Positions 57,505-64,000 of a stretch of DNA of 64,000 nucleotides are shown piece after piece. Below the pieces are notes generated by a model. That model ran no database searches and was not told where the DNA came from. It saw only the letters and a program-made list of their open reading frames with translations. The first letter of the stretch is position 1, and the number at the start of each line of letters is the position of its first letter. The stretch is taken from assembly GCF_030704535.1 (NCBI RefSeq), contig NC_081823.1, forward strand, positions 1,954,501 to 2,018,500. The letters run 5' to 3'. The stretch comes from Vitis vinifera (Eukaryota; Streptophyta; Magnoliopsida; Vitales; Vitaceae). The position numbers and the translations under genes are program-made.

Positions 57505-60500
57505 CTAGTGCCCATTCTGGATTGTTTGGCTTTCGTCGCTGGCTTCTTCACGCGAGAAATGAGATCTTAGTCCGACCCAACACTGGTAATAATCATGATC
57601 GATCGAGGGAGAGTCGAGAGCCCATGGGCAGATACGAGGGATTAGACATGACTCAAACATGAAAGCCATGGTATTGGTTATCCTGAAAGGTCCTGCATCC
57701 TTCCCGTGAGCAACGGTAGCCTAGAAAAAAAACGATGGTTAAAGAAAATAACAAGAGAGAAGACGAGTTTGATAATGGGAAGTTGAAACCGCTGCAAAAG
57801 GAAGATGGGATGGTTGTGAACTGGAGCATACCTCGAAAGTCTTGGTATCAGGACCATGGGGAGTCATGCAGCTGTGCAGACTAGCACCACCAGGAAGGAA
57901 GCCATCAGCTTTTGCCTGAAAAGCAAGAACCATTATAGGAGAATTTGTCCTGGTAGATATCAAGGTAAGCATGGTGCAGAATCCTAATTTATTGACTTTA
58001 AATCTATTTTATATTTTCTTTCACTTTTTTTTTCTTCTCTATTTTAATATCCTAGCATTTTCCCTCGAATTTTTTGAGAACCAAATATAACGTTCAAGTT
58101 CACAATTTTTTTTTTCCTTTTCTTTTTTTGGGTTTAAAAGGGATCTATTATATTCATTGATTTGATATGATCATCTAAGTTAAGTTCACAAATTTCTTTG
58201 GTTCTAACACTCGAGCACAAAAGCTTTTCACCCATTTAGAAGTAAAATCAATAGTGCAAAAGTAAATATTTGATAGGGTCATACCTCATATCCACCATAA
58301 ATCAGGCCCATAAATTCACTCATACAGTTGCGGTGGTAATAAGGAGGTCGGAAGGTATGCTCGGCAACCAACCATCTAGGAGGAAAAATGACAAAATCAA
58401 GCAAAGCCACACCAGGTTTATCAGTTGGTGCTGTCAGCACTGCATCAAACAGATCAAAGCAAGATAACTTAAACCCAAGACAAAATGACATCATTTTTAT
58501 TCTAGAAGAAAACATCATAGCAGAGGTCCAACCCACCTGTGTTTATAGACGGATCAGCATGATCTTTCAAAACGGTATTGACGGGGCAGAACTTACTTAG
58601 ATCATACTGCAAGCATATAAATTTTTTCCTAAATTAGCACTCATGAGATGCGTTATTACTAATTTTCATTCAAGCTAATGAAACAAATGAACAGCTGCCT
58701 TGAAGATGCCCATCTCTTTATCTTTGTGCAATAAACAATTCCCTTGTAGAAAATTAATGCAGTTTATATGAATATGATAAACACAAAAGGCCTGGATTTT
58801 CATGAACTGTAAAGTTCCCATAACAATTTTTTTCTATGTGAAGTTTACATACATGAGAAATTAATATTATCTATTAATTATAATATGAAAAATAAAAGGC
58901 CTTGTGTAAAAGTTGGAGTAATGTCAAAACAAAAATACCTACCTTATATGGCACATAGTTACCATGCCAAGCAACCACATTGAAGGGAGAAAAATCTTGT
59001 TTTGCAGTAAAGAGTTCACCACCAAACTTTTGTACGATAGTGTAACCTGGACGGGAACACTCCTCGTACCAGGCTACAGGAACAAGAAAATCCCTTGAAG
59101 CAGCAAGACCGTTAGCACCTGAACATAATCAAAATTATATTCCCTTATCTGAAATAACAGAAAATTTACTGATTTCCATATACAGATGAGCAACACTTAG
59201 CTACCTATTGGGCCAAGATCGGGAAGTTGAAAATGAGCACCAAAAATCTCAGCAACATAACCGCGTGATGGGCCGTCTGGCAGATCAACAACGAAACGGA
59301 ATCCATGAGGTAGAACAACAATTTCACCAGGAGACACTTGCAATTTGCCACATTCAGTAGTGATTGACAGCCCTGTACAAGGGTTATAGGGTATAAGAAA
59401 GAAGAATCTTAAATAACATTAATAACAAATTACGGCTACCCACAGAACATAGGAAGGCATATCTGAAATACAACAAGAGAATCATAGGCACATAGAAGGA
59501 TTAGAAATTTAGAATATTACAAACAAATTTCAAAGAATCAACCTTTACCTTCTGAAAGAAAAAGTTCAACCAAATGGAAATTGTACTCCTAAAATCAACC
59601 TTTTAACAGGCTAACAGTGAAGCTCTTACATAGGGCAAACATAAAACAGATCTCATATATGAAAAAACCAATGCATTTACTAAGAATGGCATTCAAAATC
59701 AACTCTCAGAGAATATAGACACCACCCCTGACTTACTTCCTTTCTGGGGGACTATCAAGAAGTCACCATCAGCATTGCAGAAAGCACAATTGTCCATGGA
59801 TTTGTTGGCAGTGTACCTACATGTATCCAAAAGCACTTATGCCTTTCACAATTTTAACAACTACTAAAACCAAATCCCATAGAAATATATATGCTGACTG
59901 TGAATGAAGATAGTAAACCAACTATGGAATATGGATTACATGTGAATAGCATATCCATGCCGAAGGAATGAACTGCCTGCGCCACAAACCGTGTATAACC
60001 CATCAATAAAATCAGTAGGGGAATCAGGAATCTCCACAGGCTTCCACCGTAGTTGAGTTGGGTTAGTGGAACTGTTAGACTGGTTAAATTCACTCACAAG
60101 CTTCCCATGACTGGGGACTCGAGGTTTAAATGGCTCGTGTGTGACTGATGGTTTAATCCGATAAAGCCAACTGCAAATGAAATCAAAAAGAAAAAGAAAA
60201 TTAAATAAATAAATACAAAACTGAATCCCAAACGAACTTCATACTTCAATACATACCTTAAATTTGAAAAATCAAAAACTAAATTGAATCAATGCTCATA
60301 CTCGGCATCTCACCCTATTCAATTAAGCCAATAAAGTAAACCATATTACAGAGAATTTTTCAGTGGAGACTACATCGTAAAATTTCCATTTCCGGTGTGT
60401 CTTTATACAGAAATCACAATACACACATGAATTTGCAGAGCTCAAATCCACAAAATTCCAAATCAATATAGTCTCCGTACGTCACAAACGCAGCGTTTTG

Positions 60501-61085
60501 ATAAAGAGACCAGCCAAATCACCGTACACATGAATTAGCCGAACCAAACAAAGAAATAAATAAATAAATATTACGATGCGTTCGGTTGCCTGGAAAAAAT
60601 TCGAGGTTAGGAATTTCAAACAGATTCCATTTTCGCACAACGAAAACGCAGCGTTTTGTCCACGAATTCGTCATCCACGCATGAACTTACAGAACATGTA
60701 CAAAAACCAGACACTGTTTTTGGTACTTTGGACTACAAATTCGCGGAACTCAGAATCAACTCCCTCTTCGAACAACCAAAACGCAGCGTCTTAATAAATT
60801 AAAATAAAAATAAAAAATAAAAATCACAGTCCAGCTGCAGAGGAGAGGGAGAGAAGGAGCGAGCGAGGTTTACCTGAACTGGTTTTGCTTGCGAGGGGCG
60901 GTGAAGGGGGTGCCAGAGATCTGCTCAGCGTAGAGGCCGAAGGGGCAGGTGAGAGGGTTGTTCTGGCCGCGAGGGAGAGCTCCGGCGATCGCCTCAGATG
61001 AGAGATGGTTACCGAAGCCGAATTGGTACTGGAGATCCGACGGAGGATCCGAGTCGTTTGTTTTGCTGACCGATTGACCATCCAT
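57505..61085 (-). CDS. HGO: Homogentisate 1,2-dioxygenase
   Basis: A cytosolic Fe(II) enzyme that opens the ring of homogentisate to maleylacetoacetate in tyrosine breakdown, competing with tocopherol and plastoquinone synthesis for the same substrate. Exons, in gene order, are 61085-60874, 60170-59940, 59816-59737, 59372-59205, 59118-58943, 58606-58537, 58439-58285, 57915-57832 and 57720-57505, all GT-AG, giving 463 aa, the normal family length. The N-terminus has [15 protein letters not shown]. The iron ligands are present: His348 in [11 protein letters not shown], Glu354 in the same stretch, and His384 in MTPHGPD, with the same spacing (6 and 36) as in the human enzyme. The C-terminal block [18 protein letters not shown] is typical. 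I chose the ATG at 61085; an in-frame ATG at 61145 coincides with the TATA box and is probably upstream of the transcript. Confidence 0.96.
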
Positions 61086-61145
61086 GGTACCAGAAAGACC
61101 GAATTCAGTGTGAGCTCCTTGGGAGTTGCGTGGCAAGCTGACCAA

Positions 61146-61152
61146 TTATATA
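61146..61152 (-). promoter_or_regulatory. TATA box of homogentisate dioxygenase
   Basis: TATATAA on the minus strand, about 61 bp upstream of the chosen ATG. It places the transcription start near 61120, which excludes the alternative ATG at 61145. Confidence 0.55.
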
Positions 61153-61702
61153 CAGAGAGAGATCTTCAGTGAATGACAAGAGGTAAGGATCCTCTGCGAT
61201 CAGGAACCGCATGATTCAACCACTTGTCCAACCATTTCTCGAAATGTAATTAAAATAGAAATTAAATATTATTATTGACCTGTAATCCTTACCTTTTCTT
61301 TATCATTTATCCTAAACATTATCCTAAAATGCTTGATGCAACGATCAGGAGATGTTTAGGCTTCTTCGAAAATGTGACGGCTTATTTCATTTATTTCTTC
61401 ATAAGGAATAAATAAATTATAAATAGGAGAACACTTTCTAACTTTTGATTGCTTGCTCTTGTGCCCCTACCTTGTTGAGCCTCTAGTTATAGGAAAAAAT
61501 GTCAGCCTCTTTTTTCCATCTTGAGACGAAAGCATTAAATTGTTGCAGGATGTTGCTGGTAATAAGATCACGTATCCACATGTTTTCTTTTTGAAATCAA
61601 AGTTGTCAGTTTAAAAACAACTTTTACTCTTTGAATCTTATTTGAGTACTATTTAACACTATTTATCACTATTTAAATATAATTTTATTTTTTTATATTC
61701 TT
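61153..61702. other. Upstream region of the dioxygenase gene
   Basis: AT-rich promoter side, no gene seen, before the start of the virus-derived DNA. Confidence 0.6.
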
Positions 61703-64000
61703 TTATAAATTTTTTAATTGAATAAATACAATAAGACAAATATACAAAGATACAGATATACAGAAAATTCTTGATATCTTTTCAACTAAGCATTTCCAAA
61801 ATATATTTTTCAAAAACCTTTTTAGTTTCTTTTTCAATGACATAATCCTTTTTGTATTTATCAAGAATATATGAAAATTGGGTTTAGAATAGAAAAGGGA
61901 CTTTCGGAAAGACATTTGTAGAGATGATTTTTTGAATATTATCCTTGGTGATGAGATTATAGTTAGAAGAACTATAAATTTCATAATTAAGGTATTTTGC
62001 AATCGTTTTTTATCTTCAATGTCGAATTTGTTTTTTGAGACTGATTTTATTATAGGCCCAAAGGTCCTTTGTATCAAACAATTGATGTTTTATGTGATTA
62101 GATTTGAGAAAGATTAGGTGTTAGGCTGGATAGACTCCTCCATCATTCGACCATTTAGGAGGCTTACTTTCGATAATGAGTTCGACTAATTTGAATTCTC
62201 GAATGAAAACATTTAATATACAAACTGCTGATTTCCTTCCAAATCCATCGGTTTGCTTCAGATTGGAGAAAATTAGTTGATAAAGTAACCCATAATCCAT
62301 GAGAGCAAAGGTTAGTTCTATTGACTCATTATTGAATTTGATGACTATAGGTCTATATCTGTCTAAGTCAATATTGGCCTTACAAATACTATAAGTAAGA
62401 GCAGACTTACAATCATGTATTTCTAATGGAATTTCCCTACACAAATGATCAAGCTTTGGACATTTAATATTGGTGTTGTCATAATGAGTATGTCAAATAA
62501 AACTCATCCCTTAAATAGTAACTACAAAAGTGTTACAATCAACACGAAATTGCATTATATGTTCTTGTTTAGCTTCTCTTATAGTTTGAGCCTTTTGACT
62601 TATTATTTGTCTAAGGTCTTGGGGAAGATTTAAATTCCTTTGTTTGAAAAATGAAAATCTTGATTTTTGAATCTAAGTTTTCATCATAAAGTTTTGGAGA
62701 TTCATTTTGAAAAGATTTTGAAAATGCAACTTTTGACTTTTCAGTAATTTTCCTATAATTTAAACTTTCAAAGTTTGTAACAATTGGAAGGCAATGCATA
62801 TCAGAATTTGAAAGGTTAGAAAAATTGTCTAAGTTATCATTTAACTGTTTAAAATGAAAAGACAAAGCATTTAAAGCTTCCAACTTTTGGTTATCACTTT
62901 TTGTATTCCAGAGGTTGTCTAAAATTCATTTATGTGATCAGTCTAAACTGTCTATATCTTTATGAATCCGAAATGACAGATTACTTTTATGAAACATTAG
63001 AAAAGTGAATTTCCCAAACTTGATCCATTATTGCTCTATTTGTAAAGAAAATTCAAAAATTAGTACACTTTTTGAAGCATGAATAAGATATCTAATTAGT
63101 TTATCTTAAATGTACCAAAATTGAAAATATATTGAATTTACAAGGGGCGAATAATTAAAAACGTTTAAAAGGGGTTTTGAATCTTTTGAAATCAAATTTA
63201 TCGATTTATAAGAACATGCACAAATAACATCACAGTCTTTTTTATCATCTGATTCATCATGACTTGACTCTTCACTTGATATTTATCGAGTTATTAATAT
63301 TTGATTATCTACTTCTTATTCATAGTCTTCACTTGAATCTTTGTTTTCTTTATCAATCATTAATTCTATTAAATGTTTAAGTTTATCACTGATTTTTAGA
63401 GAATTGATTTTGCTTTATAGTTTACAATCTTTTGAATAATGACTACTTTGCCACATTTATAACAAGTTGGAGTTATTGGAGTTTTCTCTTTTAGAGTTAT
63501 TTTATTGGAAGTTTTTTATTTATTAGGATTAATTTTTACAAATTACTTTTGAAAATTTGACTCAATTAATGACTTTTTACCTTTTGTATTATTTTGTTTA
63601 CCTTTTATTTTTTAAGGGACTATTATTGTTTTATACCCATAATATGGACAAAATTTTCCTAATTCCTTTTTACTATCTTGTTTTTCTTTTTTAATTTGAG
63701 ATCTATGCAAATAGCTAAACCTTCATTATTAATCAAAGTAATTAGTTCTTCATATGCTAATGACTCATAAGAAATTATTCCATTATAGATATTTCTTATT
63801 TTTTGTCTAACATTTTCCACAAATAAAGTTGATAAACAAAATATAAATCTTTCTTTCCAATGATGACTTCCACAATCAGGTCTTAACATAACTTTAACTA
63901 AAAACATATTTATATACCACTTAAAATTTTTAAGTTTTGGATATCTAATATTATTGATGATTTTAGAAGTTCTTTCTTGAAATTAGACTAGATCTTCTAT
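61703..64000 (-). pseudogene. Endogenous caulimovirid (plant pararetrovirus) remnant, coat-protein region
   Basis: Decayed DNA on the minus strand reaching the window end. The clearest part (from 64000 down to about 63600) resembles the caulimovirid coat protein: KWYINMFLVKVMLRPDC (two adjoining ORF pieces), KERFIF, VRQKIRNIYNG and YEELITLINNEGLAICIDLK. A frameshift near 63660 separates it from ELGKFC. A CCHC zinc knuckle begins CYKCGK near 63465 and is broken by a missing base about six codons later. An acidic Ser/Asp/Glu-rich stretch follows (about 63330-63230). Further open pieces at 62883-62611, 62444-62121 and 62077-61703 share the orientation, but I cannot assign them firmly. Many stops and shifts mean it cannot encode working proteins. 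The genus is uncertain. Confidence 0.72.

Noticed and set aside
1..64000. CRISPR arrays, bacterial operons or prophage
   Set aside because: Everything seen is typical plant nuclear DNA with spliced genes; no such structure is present.

Overview
The window is plant nuclear DNA from a dicot, most probably a woody species; grapevine (Vitis) is a reasonable guess but not proven. The genes have many GT-AG introns, the proteins are plant-type, and the background is AT-rich with many LINE, Copia, MITE-like and pararetrovirus remnants. Very long introns packed with LINE pieces fit what has been described for grapevine.

Region 1 (1-20.4 kb) is a tandem cluster of three clade-II glutamate receptor-like (GLR) channel genes, all on the + strand and with the same exon pattern. 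The first is cut by the window edge. The second (865 aa) and third (841 aa) are complete. Two Copia retrotransposons lie between the second and third genes: one at 8789-11186 (minus strand, identical LTRs) and one at 13923-16933 (plus strand, LTRs differing at one base). Both have 5-bp target duplications, and both have lost most of pol by internal deletion.

Region 2 (21.7-23.4 kb) is a four-exon minus-strand bZIP transcription factor gene of the bZIP34/bZIP61 type. It is followed by about 6 kb of AT-rich intergenic DNA that ends in a 594-bp tandem duplication.

Region 3 (29.8-55.4 kb) is one very large minus-strand gene for an API5-like (apoptosis inhibitor 5) protein. It has 16 exons and 564 aa, and all phases close. 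Its introns hold a nearly intact 6.1-kb LINE with a 13-bp target duplication, at least eight truncated LINE insertions in both orientations, an old TIR element of 2.4 kb that itself took several insertions, and a perfect 26-bp-arm hairpin.

Region 4 (57.5-61.1 kb) is a nine-exon minus-strand homogentisate 1,2-dioxygenase gene (463 aa) with its iron ligands in place. Region 5 (61.7 kb to the window end) is a decayed endogenous caulimovirid, recognised by its coat-protein region and zinc knuckle.

The cellular genes do not form a pathway: GLRs are ion channels, bZIP is a regulator, API5 is a nuclear HEAT-like protein, and HGO belongs to tyrosine breakdown. The main interest is how mobile elements have shaped the introns and intergenic DNA. 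I did not find a convincing new biological system. The best leads are the nested TIR element, the tail-only insertion, the two deletion-derived Copia elements and the motif-dense Copia leader.
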